The translations under genes were made by a program, and so were the position numbers. Of a DNA stretch of 64,000 nt, positions 1 to 10,859 are shown one piece after another (position 1 is the first letter of the stretch; each line of letters begins with the position of its first letter). The notes under the pieces are model-generated. The model saw only the letters and a list, made by a program, of their open reading frames with translations, ran no database searches and was not told the origin of the DNA. Origin of the DNA: Sabellastarte sp. h YS-2021. Its lineage: Eukaryota > Annelida > Polychaeta > Sabellida > Sabellidae. Location: assembly GCA_964017235.1 (NCBI GenBank), contig OZ024931.1, forward strand, positions 93,467,721 to 93,531,720. Direction: 5' to 3'.

Positions 1-149
1 AATAATCCAAAATCAGAACTGTCTTGCATTGGTGACCTCCGGATGTGCACAATTTTGATACTGACCCATCCCTACTGTTTAGACATTTATAAAAATATAT
101 ATTAATCAGCGATGATGATGGAGAAGTCATTCGCATAAATGTGGAGGAT

Positions 150-830
150 GTTATTTTGTAGGGACATTTTAGGGGGCAAGGTGTGTAACTTCATGGTGTG
201 ACTTGATTGTTGAACTTGCCTTAGTAACCTTTACCTTTAAAATCTGGCTGTATGTTGCAAACTGTAAGGCAGTTGTTACTTCATGGAAATATTGGTTTGG
301 TGGTGCAGGTGTGCAATTTCATAGGGTGACCTTGATTTGATCTTTGAGCTTGTCTTAGTGATGTTGACTTTTAAAACCTTGTATAGGCTATAAATTAAAA
401 ACCGTAAGTTGTAGGAAGTTGATACGTGATAGGGATAGTTGTTTTGGGGTGTAACTGTTCAAAGTCATGGTGTGACCTTGATTTGACCTCTGATCTTTGA
501 AATTGATGTAGTAACCCTGAGCATTAAAATTTTGTCTCCGCTATATCTTGGAAACAGTAGGCTATAGGAAGTTAATGTTGGCATGGATATTGGTTTGAGG
601 TGTTGGTGTGCAGGGTCATTGTGTGACCTTGGTTTTACATTTATACCTTGCCATAGTAACCTTGAGCTTTAAAATCTTATCTGGAGTGTTTCTCAGAAAC
701 CACAAGGTGTAAGAATTTATTACTTGATAGTGGCTTTTTGGTGTGACCTTTGACCTTGGCTTTGCTAGAATGTTTCTACTCTCATATTTCTGCCAAAACA
801 TTGCCTCAATTTTGTAGCATGGCTCCATGC
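150..830 (+). repeat. Degenerate tandem array, family A (~146 bp unit)
   Basis: Several diverged units share the family A word order: a GTGACCTTGATTTGACC-like block, then AAAATCTTGTCTGGGCTATA, a GAAACCGTAAGGTG-like block, and TTGATACTTGGTAGGGACAT. The same unit forms the better-preserved arrays at 6762-8130, 8192-9367, 44464-46486 and 48142-49148. This copy is old and has no recognisable terminal hairpin. No coding potential is seen. Confidence 0.7.
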
Positions 831-891
831 TTTAACCAGTGGTTGACTACCTTGTAATCCCTGCGGGTGAATGGTTATTTGTTGTGTTCAG

Positions 892-1019
892 ATGGAGACT
901 TGGGGTACCACTCCACTGTGGTAGACTCGTACATGAAGCAGAAGCACCGGCTCATCTGGGAGAGAAGACACGGGGATGTGGGCTCAGGCATGAAGACAAC
1001 TCCCATCTCAGCAGAATAG
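892..1019 (+). CDS. Terminal coding exon of an unidentified gene
   Basis: A pyrimidine-rich tract ends in TTGTGTTCAG at 891. An open frame then runs from 892 in the phase that takes two bases of a split codon (likely GAT, Asp), giving 41 further residues and a TAG stop at 1017-1019. The translation is charged and well composed: it begins GDLGYHSTVVDSYMKQKHRL and contains IWERRHGDVGSG. Codon use is more GC-rich than the flanks, as in the other real exons here. I do not recognise the family. It would be the cytoplasmic-looking C-terminal tail of a + strand gene whose other exons lie upstream of the window. A different frame across the same bases gives a longer ORF (839-1123), but that frame crosses the splice site and reads into the 3' UTR. 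Confidence 0.6.
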
Positions 1020-1509
1020 ACTCGTGTAGTGCTGGAACTGTTTTGTACTGCCAGTTGTATCTATGGCAGTCAAATCCTATGATGTTGTCATGGACTTGTG
1101 TTGGTATTGAAATACAAGTTTAGTATCGATATCAGAATTTAATTTGGCTTTCAGTATTGATTTTCCAATATTGTTTCTCACAGTAAAATAGATAATTGAC
1201 CAATGTGTTAACCTTATTTTGTGTAATAAATTTAGCAGTCATCTCCCCTTTCATAGAAGGTTGCAATACTGCTTCTAAAATGTCAAATTATGTCTCAAAA
1301 CAAATAATGCAAGCTCTACAGTTAAAATTTAAATGTTCAGTAGAAATAAATTATGGAACAGTGTTAACATATTTCTAGGAATTGATATTGAACTGGCATT
1401 TTAAAAATTGATATTGAAAGTCAAAACCATTATCAATTGATATTGAAATATTGATATATGATACCAGCACAATGTGACCTGTTAAGATAATGTTTGACTA
1501 ATATTTATG

Positions 1510-1515
1510 AATAAA
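1510..1515 (+). terminator. Candidate polyadenylation signal AATAAA
   Basis: AATAAA is followed by a GT-rich stretch (GTTTTTGTGATT), as expected for a cleavage site near 1530. It would end the transcript that carries the 892-1019 exon. Other AATAAA copies at 1225 and about 1345 are possible earlier sites. Confidence 0.35.
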
Positions 1516-1539
1516 GTGAACACCTGTTTTTGTGATTCC

Positions 1540-2815
1540 TGTATTATCTCAACTCGTATATAACTTCCATAAGACTTTTATATTGTTACAAGACAGATTC
1601 TGTTCTTGTAACAAAGATATTGGGATCTTTTGTATTTAGCCCTGGTCATGTTAATTGAAAGCTCACAGATCTTTCATATTTTGGCACAAATATAAGACTA
1701 AGGTCATTAAAAAAAGATATTCTGACACGTTTCCTCACAAATATCACACAAATGGGTAATCCGTAGCTGCTATTTGGTTTTTATAACTTAAGCCCATAAA
1801 TTTCTATGATCTTCTGAGTATTCTCTAAGTTGATATTTTGTCTGGTTGTGTTTGGCCATTCTGCGAAATGGGTAAAAAAAACCTTACAAAACTCTGGAGT
1901 AAACTGGGTTATCACTCCTTTACTATAACATATATACTTATGGGTGTCATGTGTATTCGCACATTCCTGGTACAGAGCACTGAGAGGGAAGTCACTCGTT
2001 ATCCAAATTATTAAAATTTTGTTACTTTACAGTCAAGTTTGTTAATAGAATACTGTTTTTGATATTAAAAGCCAGCAACCCATCGTAAATTTTGGAATCT
2101 GCCTTTATTAAATAATAACACAGCTAGCCATTTGACGAATTACTTAACTGTTTTATCCTTATTTGGCTTTGTTGCAACAAAAAATAAGAAGAAAGATTTA
2201 CCAGAAAGATTTATTAATGAGGTTGTATGCTTCATTTATAGCTTTTAACACCTTTAATAAATTTTTAGCACTATTTCATAACAAGTTATTGCTCATTTTT
2301 GATTGGAAACGACAACTACTTTTGGAAAATTATAAGCCACTACAACTCAGTTTGCAATATTTTTGCTAAAAAATCTCGGATATCCTCGAGACAGCAAGAT
2401 AGGAATTTTTTTGCAGATTCTTTTATCTTTTGTATATTTTAAGGTGTCCATAAAAACATAAATTTTTTAAATACCAGATGAACCTCCCTTCTTGTGTGCA
2501 GTTATTCAGTTGGGGTTGCACTCAAGCACTTTCACAGAATCCCAAAATCTCAAAAGTGGAGGTGAGGAAGACTGGGTACATTTTCTAGGGAAGGAGCATT
2601 TATGCAGGTAATTACTGTAGTTGTTTTTGGGGTTGAGCTTCCTCGCCATCGCATCCACATTATGGTCTCCCTTTAATATCTCCATTATTAGTGAGTGTTT
2701 TCTAACAACTTTTGGCAGTTATATCCTTGGGCGTAGGAAAATTTTCCCATGTACTACTATTTGAACATTGACCTTCTTCAAGATCACATGAACCAAAAGA
2801 AGTGTTTTTATATCA
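1540..2815. other. Non-coding AT-rich stretch, nothing recognised
   Basis: No splice-bounded open frame, RNA gene or clear repeat is seen. The short ORFs here are low-complexity and lack family features. Confidence 0.6.
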
Positions 2816-2819
2816 GCTG

Positions 2820-3710
2820 ACTTGTTAAAATGTGTTGCTCAGCTACTTTTTCCACAGCTACAACATGGTGAGTAACTTGGGAGTGTATCCCAATAGCTAA
2901 GTGAGTAATGGCTACTTTCTGACTTAAATTCAGTACCTTCCATAATGAGTAAAATCACTTGTAACTTGAAAACTAGGTCTATTGCATTTACAGTATTTTG
3001 TTAAAATATGTTATTCAGCTACTTTTGAGTCAGCTATAAGCCTATAACATAGTAACATTGCAGAACTGGAGCTCACTGCATAGCAGAGCAATAGCTACTT
3101 AGAGGTTATCACTGTTAAGTAGATCACTTGTAACTTGAAAACTACTGCATTTAGAGTATTTTGTCTAATTATGTTATTCACTTACTTTTCAGTCAGCTAT
3201 AACCTAGTAAGACTCCAGACCTGTAGCTCATTGCACAGCTGAGTAATCGCTGTATTGAGGTTCTCACTTTTCAGTAAGTCACTTGTAACTTAAAAACTTT
3301 TGCATTTAGAGTATTTTGTTGAAATATGTTGTACACCTACTTTTGGATCAGCTGTAACATAGCAAAATTGCAGACGTGTAGCTCATTGTATAGCTGGGTA
3401 ATAGCTACTTTGAGGTTCTCACTGTTGAGTAAATCACTTGTAACTTAAAAACCATTGCTTTTGCAGTATTTTGTTTCACTATTTTATTCACCTACTTTTG
3501 GGTCAGACCTATAGCTCATTGCATCGCTGAGCAAAAGCCACTTTCAGGTTCTTACTGCTGGGTGTATCACTTGTAGCTGGAAAACGATTGCATTTGTAGT
3601 ATTTTGTTCAATATGTTTTTCATCTACTTTTGGGTTAGCAATAACATAGTAAAATTACAGACCTGTAGCTCATTGCATAGCTGAGCAGTGTCTGTTTTTA
3701 GATATGTCCT
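2820..3710 (+). repeat. Tandem array, family B (155 bp unit)
   Basis: The block ATCACTTGTAACTTGAAAAC recurs with measured spacing of 155 bp (CACTTG at 3125, 3280 and 3435). It is followed each time by TTGCATTTAGAGTATTTTGT, a TTATTCACCTACTTTTGGG-like block, and CTCATTGCATAGCTGAGTAA. About five or six diverged units are present. The same family returns at 5750-6660, 10860-12440, 26170-26400 and 27130-27500. Confidence 0.85.
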
Positions 3711-4185
3711 TTTTCTACTTTCACTTGTAGTCTGAAGCTCAAAAGACTAAGCCAACACAGAGCCCGCAGTGATTACTTGTTTTCTGTACACTTACTCATC
3801 TTTGCCATTAAGTACTTTCAAAATACTTTCAAAATCTCAAGTTGAAAGATTTTGGGAGCGATTTGACCAACGATGAGCATTTTTATACCAGATCAGAAAG
3901 CTTAAAATCATCTTAACCATCGTATTATCTTCTTATCTATTGCAGTTAGAGCCCAATTAAGGTGTCTACTTCTAGGTTCACTTAAAGTCATATAATTATA
4001 TTTCTCAACCCCAGTGACTTAATGGTTACTGCTCCTAATCCTCCTATGGTCAAGATTCAGAAATGACTACATGGATATCACTCATTCTTAGAATTGTTTT
4101 ATATCTAAAAATGTAAACCATGGGATACCATTTGATAACTGTAGCTGTTGCTGTCTTATTGAAAACAAGGCCACTGCCACAGCGG
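3711..4185. other. Non-coding, nothing recognised
   Basis: This spacer lies between the family B array and the TIR element. No ORF with protein-like composition and no clear repeat structure is seen. Confidence 0.5.
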
Positions 4186-5219
4186 TTATCTCCCGCCTTA
4201 GAATCAGTAATAATGGAGAACTAAAGGAGATATAAGGCCTTTGTAGTAAGATAACCCCACTTGACACTGAAGAAGGGGTCAAAGGGTCAGCAATTGGAAA
4301 AGAGTCTCAGGCCTTGACATTGTATAAGTTGTTTTCACATTTGGAACCCCTAGTAGCAATGATAAGGGAGATATAAAGCCTTTTTAATAGGATAATTCCA
4401 TTTAACATGTGATATGATGGCCATATTGTTTTTGAAACTAGGCTAAATTACTATCAGGCTAACTTTCCTAGCCATATATATTTTGCGCGTATTTGATGAA
4501 CCTAGCTGCAATATTTCAAGTTTTAGAGTATCTTAATGATGTTTAAATAATTGGCTATGGCAGCCATTTTGTTTTTCAAAATAAGGCCAAATTTTTTCTC
4601 AGGCAAAACATTTGAAGGCCAGGACTTTTGATGTCTGTCTTTATATTCTGAAGCCATAGCACCAATAATAAGGGAGAAATAAGGATGTTTTAGTGTGACG
4701 ACATCATTTAACCTTGAAACAGGGGTCAAAGGTCAAATTCAACACCTGGAAAAGATTCCTGGCCATGACTTCCTACAAGTTGTTTTCACATTCCGAACCT
4801 CTTGGAGCAATATTTGGAGAGATATAAGGCCTTTTTAATAGGATAACCTGTTTGACATTAAACATGTGATATGGCGGCCATTTTGTTTTTTGAGCTAGGG
4901 CAAAATTACTATCAGGCTAGCTTTTCTAGCCATATAGCTTTTGTGCCAATTTGATGAAGCTAGCTGGAATATTTCAAGATTTAGAGCACCTTTACGATTT
5001 TAAAACAATTAGCTATGGTGGCCATTTTGTTTTTCAAAATGAGGCTAAAATTTTGCAGAGACAGGTTTTCATAGCCATAAACATTCCCTGCAAATTTGGT
5101 GAAGATATCTTTATAAATGAATGAGATATTAAGGATTATGCAAAAAACGCGACGGACGGACGGACGGAAGGCGTTGTATAATCTCCCGACCACGACCTTC
5201 GGCTGCAGGCGGGAGATAA
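4186..5219. mobile_element. Non-autonomous element with 12-bp terminal inverted repeats (family C)
   Basis: The left end TTATCTCCCGCC (4186-4197) is exactly inverted at the right end GGCGGGAGATAA (5208-5219). Between them is a core repeated about twice at ~451 bp spacing (GTTGTTTTCACA at 4328 and 4779). The core contains GATATAAGGCCTTTTTAATA and a GGCCATTTTGTTTTT-type block. Near the right end are a GACG/GGAC microsatellite (about 5148-5168) and a second hairpin, ATCTCCCG at 5182 against CGGGAGAT. No transposase is encoded. This could be a MITE or a Helitron-like element; the sequence does not settle it. Confidence 0.6.
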
Positions 5220-5254
5220 TAAGAGAGCACTCAGAGAGTGCAGAGGTCCAGTGG

Positions 5255-5545
5255 GACATGTTTCCAAAAGTTTTTGATTTCTTTTTTTATATTCAGATTA
5301 TGATTCAAATATTTCAAAAAATGTAATCTATTCTTTCGTTAGCCAAGCCCTACCACATAAAAAATTTCAAAAACATGGTCTCATTGCTTTTAGAGTGATG
5401 TCAACCAGAAAAATAGGACCTTTAAAAATTCCAAATGTTTTTGATGTCAAGAATATGATCCGAATCTTTCCCAAAATGTAATCACTGCTTCCTCTGACTA
5501 GCCCGTACCCACATAAAAAATTCAATAAGATGTCTCCGTTGTACT
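5255..5545. repeat. Dispersed repeat, family D (~150 bp subunits)
   Basis: Two subunits about 150 bp apart each contain an ATGATCCGAATCTTTCCCAA-like block, AAATGTAATCACTGCTTCCT, and a CCCACATAAAAAATTC-like block. A related copy lies at 60985-61262. It is non-coding. Confidence 0.55.
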
Positions 5546-5575
5546 GGCATTGGCAACGGCTATGGATAGATGATT

Positions 5576-6755
5576 TTTATCTCCCTCCTGGCTCGCTGGC
5601 GGGAGATTATAATTTGCACCAAGTGTGTGCGTGCGTGCGTGAGTGAGTGTGTCACGCAGTTTTCTCTGAAACTACTACAGTTGCACATTTTTGGTAAATT
5701 ACTTGTCCTAATGAATTTTTACACTCTTCAATATTTTTGGGGTTTGGTGAACTTTGGCCTACTTTTGAGTGAGTAATAGCACTTTTACCTAATATAGTTA
5801 TATGACTTCTAACTCTCAAACTATTGCATTTAGAGTATTTTGTTCCAATATATTGTTCAGCTACTTTCTCCACAGCTACAACATGATCAGTAGTTTGGAA
5901 ATGTATCTCCATAGCTAAGTGAGTAATAGCTATTTTGTCAATTTCTAATGATAACCATAATGAGTAAATGGCTTATGTCTTCAAAAGTATTGCAGCTACA
6001 CAATTTCTCTCAAATATGTTGTTCAGCTACTTTTTTGTGAACTGTAACATATTTAAGTTTCACTACTGTTGCTCAATGTACAAGTGAGTAATGGCTACTT
6101 TATTGCTACTTTTAGTGAAAATGTGAAAAATCACAAATGTCTCGCAAACCGTAAGAGATAGAGCGATTTCGAGCGAATTTTTGACCCACAGGGTAGTACA
6201 AGAGTATCCTATGCTAAGGGGAAAAATTTCAATTTTCACTACTTTTGGCGGCTACTTTTGAGTGAGTAATAGCACTTTTACCTAATATAATTACATGTAT
6301 ATGACTTATAACTCTCAAACTATTGCATTTAGAGTATTTTGTTCCAATATGTTGTTCAGCTACTGTCTCCACAGCTACAACATGGTCAGTAGTTTGGAAG
6401 TGTATCTCCATAGCTAAGTGAGTAATAGCTACTTTGTCAATTTTTAATGATAACCATAATGAGTAAATGGCTTATATTTTCAAAAGTATTGCAGCTACAC
6501 AATTTTTCTCAAATATGCTGTTCATCTACTTTTTTGTGAACTGTAACATATTTAAGTTTCACAACTGTTGCTCAAGTACAAGTGAGTAATGGCTACTTTA
6601 TTGCTACTTTTAGTGAAAATGTGAAAAATCACAAATATCTCGCAAACCGTAAGTGAAACCTATGCAAAGGGTTTGGCAGCCATCTTGGATTTTTGCAGAA
6701 AATGAAAAAGTGTGAATATCTCGAAAACCGTAAGAGATAGAGCGATTTCGAGCAA
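5576..6755 (+). mobile_element. Hairpin-headed family B element: 5' hairpin plus 155 bp-type array
   Basis: The 5' end is a hairpin, ATCTCCC at 5579 pairing with GGGAGAT at 5601. A GTGC/GTGAG microsatellite (about 5626-5650) and TTTTCTCTGAAACTACTACA follow. From about 5760 to 6650 there are diverged family B units (GAGTAATAGCACTTTTACCT at about 5772 and 6262, GTAACATATTTAAGTTTCAC at about 6045 and 6543). From about 6720 the sequence runs directly into the family A array, so this may be a chimaera. No protein is encoded. Confidence 0.55.
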
Positions 6756-6761
6756 ATTTTT

Positions 6762-8130
6762 GAAACTGTAAGGTGTAGGAAGTTGATACTTGGTAGGGAC
6801 ATTGGTTAGGGGGTGTACGTGTGCAATGTCATGGTGTGACCTTGATTTGATATTTGACCTTGCCGTAGTGACCTTGACCTATAAAATCTTGTCCGGGCTA
6901 TATCTTTGAAACTGTAAGGTGTAGGAAGTTGATACTTGGTAGGGACATTGGTTAGGAGGTGTAGGTGTGCAACGTCATGGTGTGACCTTGATTTGACCTT
7001 TGACCTTGTCGTAGTGACCTTGACCTATAAAATCTTGTGTGGGCTATATCTCGAAAACCGTAAGGTGTAGGAAGTTGATACTTGGTAGGGACATTTGTTA
7101 GGGGGTGTAGGTGTGCAATGTCATGGTGTGACCTTGATTTGACCTTTGACCTTTCCGTAGTGACCTTGACCTATGAAATCTTGTCCGGGCTATATCTCGG
7201 AAACCGTAAGGTGTAGGAAGTTGGTACTTGGAAGGGACATTGGTTAGGGGTTGTAGGTATGCAACGTCATGACGTGACCTTGATTTGACCTTTGATCTTG
7301 CTGTAGTGACCTTGACCTACAAAATCCTCTCCGGGCTATATCTTGGCAACCATAAGGTGTAGGAAGTTGATACTTGGTAGGGACATTGGCTAGGGTGTGT
7401 AGATGTAAAACATCATGGTGTGACCTTGGTTTGACGTTGCCATGGTGACCTTGACCTATAATGCCTTGTCTGGGCTATATTTCGGAAACCATAAAGTGGT
7501 TGGAAGTTGATATTTGGTAGGGACATTGGTCGGTGGTTATACGTGTGCAACGTCATGGTGTGACCTGGATTTGAACTTTGATCTTGCATATCTGATGCTA
7601 TTTTATCTCTCTACAGGGATATCTAATACTATTTTATCTCTCTTATATCTTTTACTTGAATCTTGGTTTTTGCCCCTTTGGGTGTCTTTTGATGTAGATT
7701 AAGCACTGTTAAAGTTATATTAGAATTCATTAACTGTTTTACTTTTGCAACTTCCCATTGTAACAGATGGTATTGCATCAAGTGAGCCACAGGTTTTGCC
7801 CGAACTCCACAAAAAAGCATGTGTTGCCACATCTGTATGTTTGGGTAATATTCAAAACTTGCAAACCATAATTCGACCATACAAATAAATATCAAAATGG
7901 GAGAAGTCTTAAAGTTTCATAATTTTTAGTTAGCAGAATTGTCCTGTTTTAATACTTAATCTTTACATGCAGTTTCTTTCTCTTAGATGTTATTTTCTCT
8001 ACTTAAACATTATTTGGACACTGACACTGCTCTGAAAGTGTCCCAATCTGTGTACTGTTTCACTACGTCTATATCTCATGGTGTTGAAAACTATTTCCCC
8101 AGGCTGTGGGGTACGGGCATCTCTGATGCT
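6762..8130 (+). mobile_element. Family A hairpin-array element, 5' end missing
   Basis: Five to six ~146 bp units occupy 6762-7590. They are followed by the family's unique 3' part (GTCTTTTGATGTAGATTAAG at about 7683) and the 3' terminus. The terminus is a CCCCAGGCTGTGGGG hairpin (about 8098-8112) followed by TACGGGCATCTCTGATGCT, ending at 8130. The 5' palindromic end seen in the other copies is absent because the array abuts family B sequence. The next copy starts only 61 bp downstream. Confidence 0.7.
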
Positions 8131-8191
8131 ATTTTTATTTCAAAAATTGATTTCAATGGGCAGTATTAAAAGACTGCAGAATATGCTTTTA

Positions 8192-9367
8192 ACCCCACAG
8201 CCCTTAACGGCTGTCGGGGTATTATTTTCACCCATGGTGTCCGGATGGGTGGGTGGCGGAAAAAAGTTTGTCCGTGCTGTTTCCCAGATACCGTAAGGTG
8301 TAGGAAGTTGAGACGTGGTAGGGACATTGGTTGGGGGGTGTAGGTGTGCAACGTCATGGTGTGACCTTGATTTGACCTTTGATCTTGACATAGTACATTC
8401 AGTTTGAAAATCTTGTCCAGGCTATATCTTGGAAACCATAAGGTGTACAAAGTTGATACTTGGTAGGGACATTGGTTAGGGTGTGTAGGTGTGCAATGTC
8501 ATAGTGTGACTTTGATTTGACCTTGCTGTAGTGACCTTGTCCTATAAAATCTTGTCTGGGCTATATCTCTGAATCTGTAAGGTGTAGGAGGTTGATACTT
8601 TGTAGGGACATTTGTTGGGAGTTGTAGGGACATTGGTTGGAGGTTGGAGGTGTAAAATGTCATGGTGTGACCTTGATTTGACCTTACCGTAGTGACCTTG
8701 AACTATATAATCTTGTCCGGGCTGTATCTCAGAAATTGTAGCGTGTAGGAAGTTGAGACTTGGTAGGGACATTGGTTTGGGATTGTAGGTGTGCAACGTC
8801 ATGGTGTGACCTTGATTTGACCTTTAACCTTGCTGTAGTGACCGTGACCTATAAATCTTGTCCGGGGCTATATCTCAGAAACTGTAAGGTGTAGTAAGTT
8901 GATACTTGGTAGGGACATTGATTGGGGGGTTGTAGGTGTGCAACATCATTGTGTGATCTTGATTTGACCTTGTCGTATTGACCATGAGTATGTCAAAAGG
9001 CCAAAGTGTGTTCACCTGCCATATTTGAGACCTGTTTCTCTTTTGACAAGGATATATGTATTGCTGCAACTGAATATTATAATGTACTTTTATATAATTG
9101 TGCTTTTCCATTGACATCTATTGTCCAGTTAATAAATTTTACATGTCATGATTTTAAGTTTACTGATTAATGCTGTCATCTTGTTATTGAATTGTCTTAT
9201 TTTAATTCTCTTAGACATTATTTTCTCTACTTTAACATTATTTAGACCTTTATTTAACTGACACTGCTCTGAAAGTATCCCGATCTTTGTACTGTTTGAC
9301 TACTTCTATATCTCGTGGTATTGAAAAATATTTCCCCAGGCTGTGGGGTTCGGGCATCTCTGATGCT
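8192..9367 (+). mobile_element. Family A hairpin-array element, both ends present
   Basis: The 5' end ACCCCACAGCC (8192-8202) is exactly inverted at the 3' end GGCTGTGGGGT (9339-9349). The 5' end forms a hairpin (ACAGCCCTTAACGGCTGT, one base off a perfect palindrome). About five ~146 bp units follow (8280-8990), then a ~370 bp unique 3' part and the terminal hairpin with a CATCTCTGATGCT tail. No transposase or Rep/helicase ORF is present, so it is non-autonomous. The layout recalls bivalve pearl/Helentron elements; that link is inference. Confidence 0.7.
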
Positions 9368-9375
9368 AATTTGAA

Positions 9376-10215
9376 TATTCCCTGTTCACTTAGTTCCCTT
9401 CAGTTCTAATCATGATTCCCAAACATTCAATTTTCAGTCACTGCAGAGTTATTCTTTGGTGTGAGGTCAATTGACAGATCGACCGCAGATTGCTTAATGT
9501 TCCTTGTACTTCCCAGAATGTAAGGCTGACCTAGCTTTTATTATGTACATTTATGCACCAAAATGCTCTCACTATTTGTACCAGAGTTATAACGAATGGA
9601 TTTAAAGGTAACCACAATGTTATTAAACATACCACTGACACTCAATTTGTACTTCTTCTAAACTTGTACTTTTAACAATATGAGAATGTAATCATTTACG
9701 CATGGTGACACACAAAGTATGCAGACACTGGAGCCATCAATCCATTCCTTGCCTAGTTTTAAGTAAAACATGAAAATTGCTTATGCCAACAAATACTTAG
9801 ATATTCTCACACCATGGTGTAGATTTAGAATGATGAGAAATCATAACCTGGGCTATCTGAAGTGTGTTTGCAGCATATGTCTTTCACCAGCAGCTTACAT
9901 CAGAAATGATTAACACCGAATGCAATGGAGAATGGGAGCTGAAAGAAATTAGTAGCTCGTCAGGTTTTATGGAATCCACTCAATAAAAAGTGCATCTTGT
10001 ATTCCACAAACATCAATAAAACTGTAAAAATGATTTGCAGACTTGAGTTAAAGCCAATAGGTGCATATGTTTTGTTGTGTTTGAAACATCTTGCAATACT
10101 GGCACCAAATATGATGCAGATTAGATTATATTGCAATGGTAAATGCAGTGCCTTCCTCCTGCTGGCATCCTCATATCAAATGACCAATTTATTTCTCTAA
10201 AATTTATTCCTTTTT
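9376..10215. other. Non-coding, nothing recognised
   Basis: AT-rich sequence with no splice-bounded coding frame and no repeat that I can assign. A short ORF at 9997-10200 has no family features. Confidence 0.5.
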
Positions 10216-10217
10216 AT

Positions 10218-10243
10218 GTCAGCTGACTTATCAGTTAGCTGAC
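10218..10243. repeat. Hairpin at the head of the large family B array
   Basis: GTCAGCTGAC, a 6-nt loop and GTTAGCTGAC form a 10-bp stem with one mismatch. It lies upstream of the ~177 bp tandem pair and the 155 bp array, in the same relative place as the hairpins that head the elements at 5576, 8192, 44464 and 48142. Confidence 0.45.
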
Positions 10244-10486
10244 ATTGTCATCACTCTGCATCGTGGGCATACACATACTCGTCCACGTGAACAACTTCTC
10301 CTAAACTGCAAGACCCAGAGACATGCTGTTTTTTTCTAAAAAGATACCTTAACTACCGAGGATGAAAAAGTGTTCAAGGCATGCAGATCTGTTTGTTCGT
10401 CTGTTCCCCAGAGCCATTACAAGTCAGGTACCCCCACCCAAAGTGTAAAAATTTCAACACTATCACAATTTTCTCATTCATAATTG

Positions 10487-10815
10487 CAGGGATTTTTCTC
10501 ATATCTTGCGTATATGTACTAGGCCACTAGTAGATTACCTTGTATGAGTATTAGGCCTGGATCTGTCTTAATTTGTTTTTTTATTAATTTTTAAAATACT
10601 TTTTAATGCTTTAAAATTCATGAAATTATGCACAAAGTCACTTATTTTCTCATTGACTATTGCAGGGATTTTTTTCTTAGATTGCATATATGTACTAGTC
10701 CACTAGTAGATAACCTTGTGTGAGTACCAGGCCTGGATCTTTCTTAATTATTTTTTTATCAATTTTTAAAATAATTTTTAGTGCATTAAATTCATGAAAT
10801 CATGCACTAAATCAC
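10487..10815 (+). repeat. Two tandem copies of a ~177 bp unit
   Basis: GCAGGGATTTTT recurs at about 10487 and 10664. Each copy continues with TATATGTACTAG, CCACTAGTAGAT, GGCCTGGATCT and TTCATGAAATTATGCAC or close variants. It leads into the family B array. Confidence 0.75.
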
Positions 10816-10859
10816 TTATAACTTGAAAAGTATCACATTTAGAGCATTTTGTCAAAATA

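Noticed and set aside
839-1123. 94-residue + strand ORF covering the first exon
   Set aside because: Its frame crosses the splice acceptor at 891 and reads past the stop of the well-supported phase-2 exon. Composition in that frame is poor.
8078-9117. Several overlapping minus-strand ORFs with similar Tyr/Pro-rich peptides
   Set aside because: They are translations of family A tandem units; the similarity comes from the DNA repeat, not from a protein family.
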